Assembly: GCA_028023455.1 (NCBI GenBank)
Contig: JAQFVV010012434.1
Coordinates: forward strand, 4,162,928 to 4,226,927
Length of the DNA: 64,000 nt
Direction: 5' to 3'
From: Epiperipatus broadwayi
Lineage: Eukaryota > Onychophora > Udeonychophora > Euonychophora > Peripatidae
Part shown: piece after piece, positions 1 through 11,503 of the stretch
How the letters are laid out: each line of letters opens with the position of its first letter
Numbering within the stretch: position 1 is the stretch's first letter
Made by a program: the position numbers and the translations under genes
The notes under the pieces: model-generated
Told to the model about the DNA's origin: nothing
Seen by the model: only the letters and a program-made list of their open reading frames with translations
Database searches by the model: none

Positions 1-3000
1 CCTTATGTAATTTACAATTATTTAAATATGATAATTAACCTTTTATTTTTTCCTTATGTAAACATAATTTAGTTAATTTATTTACCTTAATCAAATCAAT
101 CGTACCTAAATTATCTCTCATATACTTCCATAAATGCTCCATATCCCAAACAATGGCTGTATTAATTCAAAGGTAACGTTATAAATAATGTCGAAATTAC
201 TATACAGAAAAAGAATCAGAATTAAAGCCAATTCTTTTTTATGTGGCACTTCAAGTATACAATAGTCAAATATGTTTAAAAATACATATATACAAGCAAC
301 AAAGATTACAAATTATAAAATTATCATAGAAAAGCCTTTTTCGGCAAATTATGATTTTTTGCCCTTTTCAATATGTCTCCACGATTTAAAGCACATAAGT
401 TAGTAGTTTAGAGTCTCCTATCTTTATAGGTTTTGATGGCTCATATTGTTTCATGCTACTATAAGCATAAATTTAGTAATAGCTTCATCAACTGCCACTT
501 CTCTTTACATTTGATATGAAGCTTTGAAATTTACATTGCAGTAGTCTATAATCGGCCTAACTTTTTATGTCAACATCGTTTATTATTTATTAAAATGCAG
601 ACAAGACATTATAGAAAAAAATGTAAATCAGGTCATAATATTTACAAAATATGTTTATCTTTGTATCATATCAGAAGTCCAGATATCAGCTAATTCATAT
701 ATTGGACATTTGGACCCATCCCACAATATAACTTTACACAATTGTGAGATTTTTTTTTTTTTGATCAGCATATATGTTAGTTTCAATAAAAAAAAAAATT
801 CGTATATTTTTTTATCAAATATAAATTCAAATAATAATTAGAAAATATATTCAAATAATAAAAAATATATAAAATTAAATACTTACCATCTGCTCCCAAT
901 AACGTTCGTTCACCTAAGTACATCGGTAACATCTTGTATTTTTTTTTTTATGTAATTTTCAAGGCAACTCCAATTCCTTAAAAATGAAAAAACTGAAAGA
1001 CAAAAAAATTCAATTTACTTGATCACAAAAATTATCATAAAATTTGTAATTTCTATTGTTGAAAAATAAAACTTACATTTTCTGAAACTAGAAAGAAAGA
1101 TGGAAACGAATATGTAAAAAGTGCATGTGTGGACTGCATAGATTTCCAATAGTTTTACACTGAAACTGGATGCTTTTAATTTGAAAATTCATGGCTGTGT
1201 TATGCGGTTGTAAGAATGAAGAGATTTTTTTAAAAAAATAGATGTAATTTTATTTAGAAGCAATAGTACTTCACAAGTTGATAAAGAATTAATGTTAAAT
1301 ATCCTGACAGGGAGTTATTCAAGATATCATACAACCAGGATCACCTTTAACGTATATGCAGTATTTTGTAAATATTTTTTTCAGTGTTCTAATATGAGAA
1401 AAATACTACATTTATACATACGAGGAATTAACAAACAATATATATATATATATATATATAACCTCTTAACTCTCCACCTATATCACTTTATGCACAAATA
1501 AATGGCCAGGTGCCAATTCTATACGATAGAATAAATTTATAATCTAGATTGCATCTAACCTTATTGATGAGACTCTTATTTGATGAGACTCTTATTGTAC
1601 GTATTAATTTACAGCTTAGCTCAGTTGGGGGTTATAGGGTATCGTGGTCATCTAGAATGCAAATGGGGATGAGAGGAGTATTTATAAGCAACAATTATGT
1701 AGTGTTTATTTAATTATATTATAAGCATTTATTAAATTATCAAAAGGAAGCAATTTGTGGATTAATGTAAATCAAGATATGTTTAATTCTCTCACCATCC
1801 AAGTACATGCCAGACCAATCACATTACTCATCTAATATGTTTGGGGATCACCACAACAATAATCAATCTACTGGCATTTAATTTAGATTGAACAGCTATA
1901 TCAATGTTTATTAAATGATGAACTAATCTCAGAGCTCTGCTATATAAAAAACAAGTCAATCCTAATATAATACAACTATTAAGTAATGAGGGCTATTGTG
2001 AAATCACCATCTGCAGGAATAAAATAAAGGATAGACAATGATAAGAATCGGGTACATTTTATCACACATCACTATCTATTCTAAACAAGGTAAAATCTAC
2101 CTCTTGGCATTACAATGTTTGGATCCATTAATTCTGTATTGCCCAAATAAATATAGTGAACACACATGTGAATATATGATCTTGTATGAAATATTTTTTT
2201 TAAATCACATTAGGCAATATTAGCATTAACTAGATTATGAATGAGTCCATTTTTGAAAAATTATGAGTATAAAAATACAAATTAGTATAAATACTATTAA
2301 ATAAGCTTAACCATTCAGCAATACTGGCCTAAATGTTTTCATGTATCTGTTTATTATTACTAATTAATGAATAATAATAAAGCATCTAATTTTGCACTAA
2401 TAATATGAGCACGGGAATATATAAAATTTACATAATATAACAAAGGAAATATTACCCATTTGGTATAATTTATACCAAAATCTCCAAGAAGTTCTAGAGA
2501 AGATTTGCATATATAATAATAAACCAAATTAATGGCAAATTAAATATAAAAGAAAACAAATAAATAAATAAATAGATCTATAGATCTATCATATATCAAA
2601 CCTTCTGCCATTAAAATAAAACTTCCTTTTCTTTTTCTTTTATTTTTTTGGTTCATACTTGAAACTTTAAGTAAATGAAAATGCATGTGTAGCTCATGAT
2701 CATAAGATGAGTAACAAACATTAAAATGTACAAATATTATTCCTGCAGGTTAAACATAAATTTGGCAAAAACAGAAATAACTTCCAATGTTCTTAGGATT
2801 TCCCAATGGATGTTATAAGCAACTTTTGCAAAAATTTGGATCCATTTACTTTTTTTTTTTTATAAACTCTGTGTTGTCTAAATTGCCAACATTTAATACA
2901 TTTTTAATAGTGAACAAGATCAAGGTTACTTAATCATCCACATTTGTATATTCTTCTGGTAACTAATTATCAAGTATTATTGTCACGCATTCTTTCACTC

Positions 3001-4003
3001 CTATATGGGTGTGAATGGGTTAGGTAATTTAATGTACATAATTATCGTGATAATGTAGAGTATTAGCATGAATAATTTTACTGTTTCAGCCTTTCTTCTT
3101 GCACAATAAAATAGAAAATTTATTAAATAAGAGTCACTCAAATATTCCATTACATAGTCCAGCATAAAATTTCCAATTCTTATTATTATTAATACTTTAC
3201 AGTTATTCCAATGTCACACTATTTATTAAAAATACATTATAATAAAATTGCATTAGTGATTTTTCTAAATAATATCTATGCATTATGAATAAAATAAGTT
3301 GAAATTGTTAGTTGATAAAAATTAGAAACTGGTGCACCTCTGAACATTTAACCTTCCATTTTAAAAAATATCTGGTGTTCTTCAGGATTATACATTGGCA
3401 TTTATTCTTGAGTAGTATAGAGAAGTTTCCTTATTAAAAGAAATAGTAGTGATTACAATGAAGCTGTTACATTCACTTGTTTTATTATATTTTTTTTTTA
3501 GAAAATTATTCCACCTTTTCTAAAATTGTTTTCTGAAGCCCTTCTTTAAACTTATTTTGAAGTCTTCTGTCTACTTTGCCATGCCTCTTTTTTTATTTAT
3601 AATGAGCTAACAATATACAAGAATTTTTGCTTGTGAAAATGTTAAGAATAGAGTTTGAAATAAAAAAAAATTAAGTTACAAACACTGATTAATAATAAAT
3701 AAAATAACTTTTACATTTTGAACTGAAAGATTTTATACAATAAATAATAAGCAAAAAAAATCATACTAACTGATGGTGTGTGTGTGTGTACGTGCATCTG
3801 TTTTCCATTAATCCAGAAGTCTATTAATGACTGAGTTATTAACAATTTCTATGGCAAATAAATAATGCTATTACAAGATGGACATTTTGAGTGATGACTA
3901 AAAATATGAATGAGGTGTGAAGTGCGAGATATGTGAATGGACATGCACCCACACATACAAATTAGATCTTGGAATGGCAATATACAGTAAGTTAGAAACT
4001 TAA
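1..4003. other. AT-rich intergenic sequence, no gene seen
   Basis: No reading frame here resembles a protein family. The short frames are chance products of AT-rich DNA. The stretch holds an (AT)n run near 1438-1460, a 16-bp tandem duplication at 1564-1595 and several homopolymer runs. A tRNA-like phrase near 1614 (tagctcagttggggg) is too short to call a SINE. Confidence 0.6.
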
Positions 4004-4107
4004 TGAATAAACATTTATTATGGCCTTATAGACAAACAATACTCATTCCCACTATTGAATAAACATTTATTATGGCCTTATAGACAAACAATACTCATTC
4101 CCACTAT
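4004..4107. repeat. Exact 52-bp tandem duplication
   Basis: Two copies (4004-4055 and 4056-4107) that I read as identical. The unit begins tgaataaacatttattatgg and ends cccactat. Exact identity in such a fast-drifting AT-rich background points to a very recent duplication or an assembly artefact. Confidence 0.9.
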
Positions 4108-4240
4108 TATATATACATAAAGAAAAAGAACTTTTAATAACTAGTACACCATAACTAAGATCCTGATAACTTTTCAACCAAATTTAAAACATTAAGTTAT
4201 ACTACAATTCATTTTTTTCTTATTAGTTACCCCTAATCAA

Positions 4241-4296
4241 TGTTGGCACAATAATGTGAACTTCCCACATTTATTCATGGTGCCAATCTGGAAGGT
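4241..4296 (-). repeat. Left terminal direct repeat of gag-only element
   Basis: Starts tgttggcacaataatgtg and ends ctggaaggt. It matches 7251-7303 apart from a 3-bp insertion and a few substitutions. On the minus strand it ends in tgccaaca, giving the CA terminus expected of an LTR. Confidence 0.75.
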
Positions 4297-4483
4297 AATA
4301 GTCCCCTTTCTTTATGAAAAAAAAATGAATTGGACAAACAACAACAGACGTTATTAGCATACCAAACTTCACAATGAGGTTAGTCTACAATTAAGAAATT
4401 ATGCTTATGGAACACTCATGCTCATCTACCATTACTTATTGTGTTTTTGTGTGCTATGGAATTAAACTGTGAGCATTATAAGT

Positions 4484-6540
4484 TTAATGCTTCAGGCCTT
4501 TTGGCAGTGGTCTCATCTTTTTTTTACGAATTCTTATCCCACTTGTGGATGGTATGTTACCATCAACCTTCCTACCTATAGATAAATGATAATTATAATA
4601 TGGCCTACTTCTAGTTTGTGGCCTATACCTACTCCTATTCCTAACCTCTCTATCTTGATTCTCCCATGATTTACCCTGGATATTGATACTACTTAAATTT
4701 GGAGTATTTTCTCTGTTACTTTTAGCTTTACCATCTCCTCCTTGATCACAAATCTCCAGAAAACCCTAGACATTTACCACCTCTTCAATTGTCTGTTGGT
4801 CCAATGCTATAAGGACTTGTTCACCATGCCACAGCAGGTTGTGGTGCAATATTCTATATGCGATTTGGACAGAGGGTATGCAATAAGAGTTTTTATTTTA
4901 CAGCTTGTTTTCTAAAGAACTGGATATAACTACTCTTAAGATGACTGTACCTTTCTTGCAAAACCTGATACCTCAAGTTGTCCTGCTTATCTTTTCCCCA
5001 AAAGCTATCTAATAAAAGCTTTTAAAGTCTTCATAGCTATGTGGCTCTTCAAATAATAACTGCCACCAATCCTTTGAAGAGGAGTATAAGTGATTTCTGA
5101 CAATAGCAATCTTTTCTCTTGATAAGAGACATCTTGCAAACAATTCCTCTAAGTTTTGTAAAAACTCATGTAGGTTTTCCCAGTGATCTCCCTTAAAGGA
5201 TTTAACAGATAGAAACTTGAGAGCCATGGAATCCTGTGAATCCTCATCCTCTCTCTACTTAAATCTGAATTCTCTGGATACATCTTATTGGGCCTGAGGT
5301 CCCCTAATAAATAATGTACCAGGTGACAATAAACCTCTTTAACCTCAGTAGCATCTGCTTCCCTAATGTCTGGTGGCCCTATTTCCAACTTTGAATTCTG
5401 ATCCTGAATTATCGTATCCTGTACAAATTTTTCCAACTTTAATTGCTAATTCCATAATTCACAATTAAATTCATTTCTAAGTTTTTCTTCAGCCTTGTCT
5501 GAAATAACTTGTTGACCCATATTATTCCTTACACTATTTGCTTCTTTTTTAAACTCTGACATTTCTCATCCATCTCACCTAGCTTAAATCCCATGGCTCT
5601 CACAGCTTCTTCACCTATTGTCAAAGTATCTATCTTCTTAACAATCTGAACAACCTGATCATTTAGATTTTTGATTAATAACATATTGGCTTCAGGTCTT
5701 CAGAATATTGTCATCAACTTTGTCCTGATACTTGTCTACAATTTGTCTGACAATCCCAAATTTTTCCTCAAGCTGTTCAAATTACTGTTGAATCTCTATC
5801 TTACACTCATTACTATTCTGACCATGTAATGTCTGACACTCAAGCCCCTTATCTCTCATCATGCTTTCAGCTTTGCCAAGATTTTCTTTAATCTCCTCCC
5901 AAAATTGCAACACTGAGCTGTCACTTTCTGATTTAATTTGTTGTAACTGAGTATATACACTTGTCTCTACAGCTTCCAGCTTACATACTTAATCTTTAAT
6001 AGTGTCTTTGACCTCCTTCATTTCTATAACCTGACTTTCAATCTTCTCCAAAACCTGCATCTGCCTAACTGTACTAGCTCTTATTTCTATCATTTCTGAC
6101 TTCATTTCTAACACTTCTGATTTTATTTCAGCCATCCTCTCCTCTGATTTCTCTTGATTTAATTTTATTTCTGACTTTAATTCTGCCATCCTCTCCTCTG
6201 ATTTTTCTTGACCTGACTTTAGTTCTGCAAACATCTCTTCTGATTTCTCTTCTGATCTCTCTTGACCTGACTTTAGTTCTGCAAACATTTCTTCTGATTT
6301 CCCTTGACCTGACTTTAGTTCTGCCATTTCTGACTTTAGTTCTGCAAAAAGCACTTTGGCCCACTTTGGCATGTCACAATCTGTGAATTTAGGAAGAGTA
6401 CCTCTCATCCTGTTAGATTCTCCATTGGACATACCCATGGTTTCATTTTCTGATTCAAGGTCAGGGGACAATGCAACAATATCTGGGGATGGTATCTCTT
6501 GGGACCGATCCAAACTATCATATAGATTAAATTTTCCCAT
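4484..6540 (-). pseudogene. Gag-like polyprotein, long coiled coil, degenerate
   Basis: The frame starts at 6540 (MGKFNLYDSLD) and runs with several stops and frameshifts to a TAA at 4484. The first 183 codons are intact. After an acidic N-terminus and the phrase MPKWAKVLFAELKSEM comes a repetitive block of AELKSGQ/KSEE units (nucleotides about 6120-6350). A heptad-rich coiled coil then continues in broken frames (5437-5988). Next is a retrotransposon-gag-like segment (5009-5227) reading FKGDHWENLHEFLQNLEELF, followed by REKIAIVRNHLYSSSKDWW. The C-terminal tail is basic (RYRPQTRSRPYYNYH, then RIRKKKMRPLPKGLKH). I see no CCHC zinc knuckle. The gag assignment rests on the FxGD...W..FL...F pattern and on context. 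The coiled coil would be expected to mediate particle or RNP assembly. Confidence 0.55.
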
Positions 6541-7019
6541 TATATACAGTTCTTTAAAATCAATATAATTTACTACTTAAAGAAAATAAGGTCCACCAGC
6601 CCCAACTTACAGCAAACCAACAATCCAAACTCACCATCATCATTCATAACTTCACAGAATTCTACAATCTGTTTAATTTTATTCCCCCATATAACGTTTG
6701 ATCTCCACACAAACAGAAAAGAAAATATTGAATTTTTCAATCAGATAACACCAATCCAAACATTTCTGGGATTATCAACCAAGGTTTGCATGATCTATTT
6801 ATGGTTATATTACAAATTATATCAATTCAAATTAGCAATAGAGATAAAATAGTTCAAATATGTTCATTTATTTTTATGGGGTGCTGGATGCATTAAAATA
6901 TTATGGCCAGCATCCACAGCATTATGTCAATTTTATTCATATGGTTTCAAATACTGACTGTGCCTAATAAGTACTGTCATCCTGAAACTAGATAGTCACA
7001 ATCACATACAGCTTTCATA

Positions 7020-7212
7020 CTAACCAATCAAGTTTCTCCACAGTTGTTTGTGCTAAAACCTAACCCACACAGTCAACCAACCATCAATCAAGCCTAACAT
7101 ACTGAGGATCCAAACTACTATGGCAACCAACCAATCATTAGTCAATCAAGCCCAATACATTTGTATGTCAAAACTCAATTCTGTAATTAACCAACCATTA
7201 ACTAATCGAGCC
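7020..7212. repeat. Degenerate minisatellite in 5' leader of the gag element
   Basis: The motif caaccaaccat/aatcaagcc recurs about every 50-63 bp (near 7020, 7074, 7124 and 7187) with intervening sequence of similar length. It lies between the upstream terminal repeat and the gag start, where a 5' leader would be. Confidence 0.6.
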
Positions 7213-7250
7213 GCCCCATTGCGCACCACTCATCACTCACTCCTGGTCAC

Positions 7251-7303
7251 TGTTGGCACAATGTGAACTTCTCACATTTCTTCATGGTATCAATCTGGAA
7301 GGT
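7251..7303 (-). repeat. Right terminal direct repeat of gag-only element
   Basis: Partner of 4241-4296. It starts tgttggcacaatgtgaactt. With the next four bases (tcaca) it would read TG...CA on both strands. It runs directly into an (AT)n tract, so its outer edge may have been eroded by microsatellite expansion. Confidence 0.75.
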
Positions 7304-7304
7304 C

Positions 7305-7306
<2 letters not shown>

Positions 7307-7344
<38 letters not shown>

Positions 7345-7353
7345 CTATATATG

Positions 7354-7402
<49 letters not shown>
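7307..7402. repeat. Compound (TA)n/(AG)n microsatellite
   Basis: A TA run (7307-7341), a short spacer with another TA run (to about 7370), then a perfect AG run (7371-7400). It sits between the gag element and the hairpin at 7404. Confidence 0.95.
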
Positions 7403-7403
<1 letters not shown>

Positions 7404-7406
<3 letters not shown>

Positions 7407-7487
7407 CAAATCTGATTAAGTTGTGAATTTGGGACAATTCTATATATATAAAATTATCCCAAATTCACAACTTAATCAGATTAGCTC
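7404..7487. repeat. Near-perfect inverted repeat (hairpin)
   Basis: Arms of 35 bp (7404-7438 and 7453-7487) with two mismatches around a 14-bp loop of TA type. The left arm begins gagcaaatctgattaagttg and the right arm ends cagattagctc. It resembles a small foldback element or MITE. No target-site duplication was identified because the left flank is microsatellite. Confidence 0.85.
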
Positions 7488-8548
7488 TATAATACAACCA
7501 ATGGTTTTACTTCTATATATGCACACACATTATTTAATGTTTTCACAATTATATAATGTAAATAAAGTAGTTTTGGGTTAAACCATGTAATATACAAAAT
7601 AATACCAAATTTATCCCAAAAACTAGATAAAAGATGTGAACATTTATTTCAAATCAATCCATTGTTAATAATATTTTTTTTGATATTTCAACCAGATTAT
7701 ATCAATCATCATCAAAATACTAGAGATCAGTTCATGGATTTTTTTTTAACATCTCCATCTTTGAATCTTAAAATTTCAAAATATAATAAAAAAGATATGT
7801 GTGAGAGTGAGTCAAGAAATACTAATTAATATTTTTTTCGAAAAAAAAACTAAATTATAACATACACACATATTTTGTCACTAATTGAAAATAATTTCTG
7901 TATAGACAAATATATGAAACAAATAGGCAGGATATTTGTTAATAATTTCTTGTTAAAATATTTTTTAAAAAAATCGACTTCTACATAATCCTAGTCATTG
8001 TGATTAATTTTCATTGTAAATAAATCAACAATCTTACAAATAATGGCATTTACCTGTAGTCTAGTATCTAAATTACTCAACAAACATAAAATATTAAAAC
8101 TTTTTTTAATTATGCGATTAATTCTCATAAATACTCTCAATTTGTTTTTGTTTTGTTTTTTGCTCAACAAGAATCTTATATAAATCATAGTTACTTTCTT
8201 GTTTTATTTTTTTTTTGTAATTTAATTTATAAAATTTATTGTTTGCATACTTTGCTGAAACTTTATTCAACATTTTCTCACTTTTCATTTTGTTTAAGAT
8301 TTTATTCTTCTCTAATTCTAAGTATAATATACTTATTATTTTACTATAACAGAAACTACTCTCAAATTCAGTTACTATTAAAAGTAACATTTCTTGATAT
8401 TGACTTTGTAACTTTTAAATATATTCATAGTTACCATACATGTATCTAATGTTTACATTAATTTATATAACTTCTATGTATTTGTATTTATATAAATAAA
8501 CTTTCCTAATAGTTATTATAATGTTCTAGTTAAGATTAATATTTCAAG
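7488..8548. other. AT-rich intergenic sequence, nothing recognised
   Basis: Only short chance reading frames with strongly biased Lys/Asn/Ile composition. No tRNA box, transposase or RT motif was found. Confidence 0.55.
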
Positions 8549-9345
8549 ACTGGTTTATTAACTAAATGAAATACTCTCAATCTAAAAAACAAAACAAAAC
8601 TTTTTGAGAGAAAAAATCAGTCTATCTTTACAAGCTTTCCTCAATTTCTTTATAAAAGCCAATCTACAGCACTTTGAAAGGAAAGCTATATTTCAAATTG
8701 ATTTGTATTATTTTGATTGACATTTGTGAAATTTTTCAATTTACAGCAAATATGTAAATATAATTTTTTTATTTGATTTGGTATTGATAAGCTGTAAGTT
8801 GAAAATTTTCACAAATACCAATTAAAATAATATAAATCAATTTGAAATATAGCTTTAAAAAGTAATGTGATTGATTTAAGTTGTTCATGCTTTCTTTCCA
8901 CAGTGCATTAGATTACTCTCTATGAAGGAATTGAATTGAGGGTAAAGATAGACTATTTTTTTTTTTCAAAAAGGTTTTATCATGTTTTGGATTGAGAGTT
9001 TTTCATATACTTAATAAACCAGTGAATGAAGTATTAATCTTTATTATAACATAATATTAACTAGTGGGAAAGTTTATATTTATATATTTTGTTATCTGAT
9101 TTGGTATTGAAAAGCTGTAAATTGGAAAAAAAAATTGACATTTTTAATTAAAATAATACAAAGCAATGTGAAATATAGCTTTAAAAAGTAATATAATTGA
9201 TTTAAGATTTTTTTTTTCAAAGTGCTTTATAGGGGACTCAATAAAGGAATTAAAGCAAGAGAGTAAAGACATATTGATCTTTTCTCTCAAAAAGTTTTGA
9301 TCTTTGGATTAAGAGTACTTCACTACTTAATAACCCAGTGTTGGA
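8549..9345. mobile_element. Three-arm foldback repeat cluster 1
   Basis: A segment at 8549-8760 reappears as its reverse complement at 8770-9030 and again, in the same orientation as the second copy, at 9085-9345. Shared landmarks are ctggtttattaa at the outer edge, a stretch like actctcaatc, and an inner core of gatttggtattgataagctg. The first two arms make a foldback of about 480 bp. The third is a more diverged direct copy. No coding capacity. It is probably a non-autonomous DNA transposon or MITE with long inverted arms. Confidence 0.6.
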
Positions 9346-9369
9346 GTAGTGAACTTGATTTTATATATA

Positions 9370-10010
9370 TATTACCTTCAACTTTAAAAAATTTTCAGCT
9401 ATATCCTCTGTGAATAAACATATTAGGCCCACATTTCAAAACAGCTAATTTAAAAAGATATCTCTTTGAACTATAGGCTGCAAAAATATTAAATATTGAA
9501 ACATAAACTAATTCAAACAGAGAGCATAAAATTTACTTGAGCAATAATCTTTAAATTACTCTCAAAGACACGTGTTTCAATATTTAATATCTTTGCAGTC
9601 TATTTGCTGTTTTGGGACGTTTATTCACAGAGAGCATAGCTGAAAATTTCTTAATGTTTGAGTGACATGATATTTATTTCAGATAGCGATATGCACTGGA
9701 AATATTTATATATCTGTATTTGGGAGTTTAAAGATTAAAAATAACTAATGTTTAGTCTGTCTTTGTGTAAGTATACTAAACATGCTTGTTTAGGAGTAAT
9801 TTAAATATCGTTGCTTACTTAAATTTCATGCTCTCTGTTTGAATTAGTCCATATTTCAATATTTAATATTTTTGCGGCTTGTAGTTCAAAGAGATATCTA
9901 TTCGGATTAATTGTTTTGAGAAAGGGTGTAGCTAAAAAAAAAATTAACCTTTGAAGTGATTTGATATTTATTTCAGATAATGGCATGCACTGGAAATACT
10001 TTCGTATATA
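9370..10010. mobile_element. Three-arm foldback repeat cluster 2
   Basis: The segment 9390-9535 (caaacagagagcataaaatt at its inner end) is inverted at 9569-9710 and inverted again, more completely, at 9820-10010 (catgctctctgtttgaatta). The last two share the ending gatatttatttcagata...gcatgcactggaaatact or close to it. The architecture is the same as the neighbouring cluster (one arm, then two reversed arms) although the sequences differ. Confidence 0.55.
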
Positions 10011-10920
10011 TATATTATCAATTAAAGAGATAATAGTGATGCATCTCAATTATTAATAATAGTGACCCCTAAATTCAAAGAGTATTTATTCTATAGAAAA
10101 CTTTCTCTTAACGAAAAAACATGTTTATCCCCCCCCCGTACTACTAATCATACAACTAAGTAGCACTTCCTTTTACAATTACTCTTTAGTAAAATTTAAT
10201 ATTGCGTGAAGTAATTATATTAACTAGTATATAGAAGATCCAAATTAGCTCCTAACTTTGCAATTAAAATCTTTGGAGTTTTGAAACTTTATCTAGAAGA
10301 GACATTGTTTGGGCAGTTCTATTTGTAAATTTTATCCGTGCATAAAATGATCGGCCTTACAATATCTAATTAGGTAATCATGTTTAATGAACTATTTATT
10401 AAAGTGGTAGTAATAATTGTAATATCAATAATAGTTTTATAATGATAAGGAGAAGATAATAATAATAATAAAGATAAGTATTTAACTTTTTTGCAAATAT
10501 AAGTACACAAATACGCTGCCATTATTTGATAAATCTTTTTAGACCTGAATGTAATTCAGTATTTGTTGTTAAGGAAATGTCAGAATATAGCTTTATTATT
10601 AAGAGTACTTTTAGTAACCTCTCTTTTAAAAAAAGGATATTATTGAAAAATAAAGTGACTACAAGTTTTAATTTTTTTTAGAAGGCTATATCATTAAATG
10701 AAAGAAAAGTTCATAGTATTAGAGAAGGAGTTGGAAACAGACAAAGAGCCATTATGAAAAGAAAAATTAAAATTAAGGAGCCACAACTTGAAATAATTTT
10801 ATTCATTATTTATAAATTTAATAACATTAACTATACATATATAAGATTTGAAGAATTCTTAAGCTTGTATATCCTATTTTGTTTGGTAAAGCAAAAAAAA
10901 GAACTTGTCAAATGTTGTTA
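10011..10920. other. AT-rich intergenic sequence
   Basis: No protein family, RNA gene or repeated unit recognised, apart from short AAT and homopolymer runs. Confidence 0.5.
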
Positions 10921-11010
10921 ACCGAGAGGTCATCGTAGCCGCCTGGCAAGCAAGTAGTTGGTTGCAGACGGTTGTGGTTTGCCTCCCGTCCGATGCTATG
11001 ACATATAGAA
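10921..11010 (+). mobile_element. tRNA-derived SINE, diverged copy
   Basis: Contains a box-B-like stretch (gtggtttgcctcccgtcc) followed by gatgctatgacatatag and an A-rich tail. The short tail motif (about ttgacatat plus A run) is shared with the elements at 11387 and 13781, so these appear to be one small SINE type. No clear target-site duplication. Confidence 0.5.
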
Positions 11011-11386
11011 ATAAAATATGAACTAAATTTTTAATAAAATTTATTTATTTTTTTCTTTTATCCAAAGTAAAAAGGCCACACTTTTCCCCCTAAAAGTCAC
11101 ATGTAGCTCTGGATCTGCCGAGTTCCCATCCCTAAATTAGGGTCATTATAAAGTATGTTTTTAGTTGAATGTCTAGATGTGACTATGAAAAACTAATGGT
11201 ATTAAAATTGTTTTACACAGTGGTACTTGTGCGGATTTTATCAGTTTTTATACTCCAACATCAAATATTTAGAGAATTTACAGAAAGAAGTATTTTATTC
11301 ATTGAGGTATAATTTTAGAACATTAATACAATTTAAATAAATTTTTGAATACTATTTCATATTTTGATGTGAATAATAAACCATTA

Positions 11387-11488
11387 GGCAAGCGTTGGTG
11401 GCCTAACGGTTAGCATAGCTGCCTTCCAAGCAGCTGGGCCCAGATTCGCTTCCCGATCAATGTATTTGACATATGAAAAAAATAAATA
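11387..11488 (+). mobile_element. tRNA-Gly-derived SINE with 15-bp TSD
   Basis: The 72-bp head (about 11392-11463) matches a tRNA-Gly(UCC) fold: D-arm tggcctaacggttagca, anticodon stem-loop gctgccttccaagcagc, and a T-arm-like region with substitutions. The acceptor stem no longer pairs, so it is not a functional tRNA gene. The tail is tatttgacatatg plus an A-rich run. The direct repeat aataataaaccatta flanks it exactly (11372-11386 and 11489-11503), which is the signature of target-primed retroposition. Confidence 0.85.
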
Positions 11489-11503
11489 AATAATAAACCA
11501 TTA

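Larger units (their letters stand above)
4241..7303 (-). mobile_element. Gag-only LTR-like element with short terminal repeats
   Basis: Direct repeats of 56 and 53 bp bound a minus-strand gag-like reading frame of about 2 kb. Reading the minus strand, a purine-rich tract (aaagaaaggggac, about 4299-4311) lies just inside the downstream repeat, as a polypurine tract would. The sequence inside the upstream repeat (cagtgaccaggag) loosely recalls a primer-binding site but does not begin with the usual TGG. No protease, RT, RNase H or integrase is seen in the 3 kb. The terminal repeats are far shorter than normal LTRs. They may be truncated, or this may be a non-autonomous element relying on another element's enzymes. 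No clear target-site duplication was found. Confidence 0.5.

Noticed and set aside
4004-4107. CRISPR-like or regularly spaced repeats
   Set aside because: Only simple tandem duplications and microsatellites occur. There are no repeat-spacer arrays, and the context is eukaryotic.
6128-6364. Arg-rich repetitive frame (RTKVRSREIRR units)
   Set aside because: It is the +1 shadow of the AELKSGQ/KSEE coiled-coil repeats of the gag-like frame.
11392-11463. Functional tRNA-Gly(UCC) gene
   Set aside because: The anticodon arm is good, but the acceptor and T arms no longer pair, and the unit sits inside a TSD-flanked retroposon with an A-rich tail.
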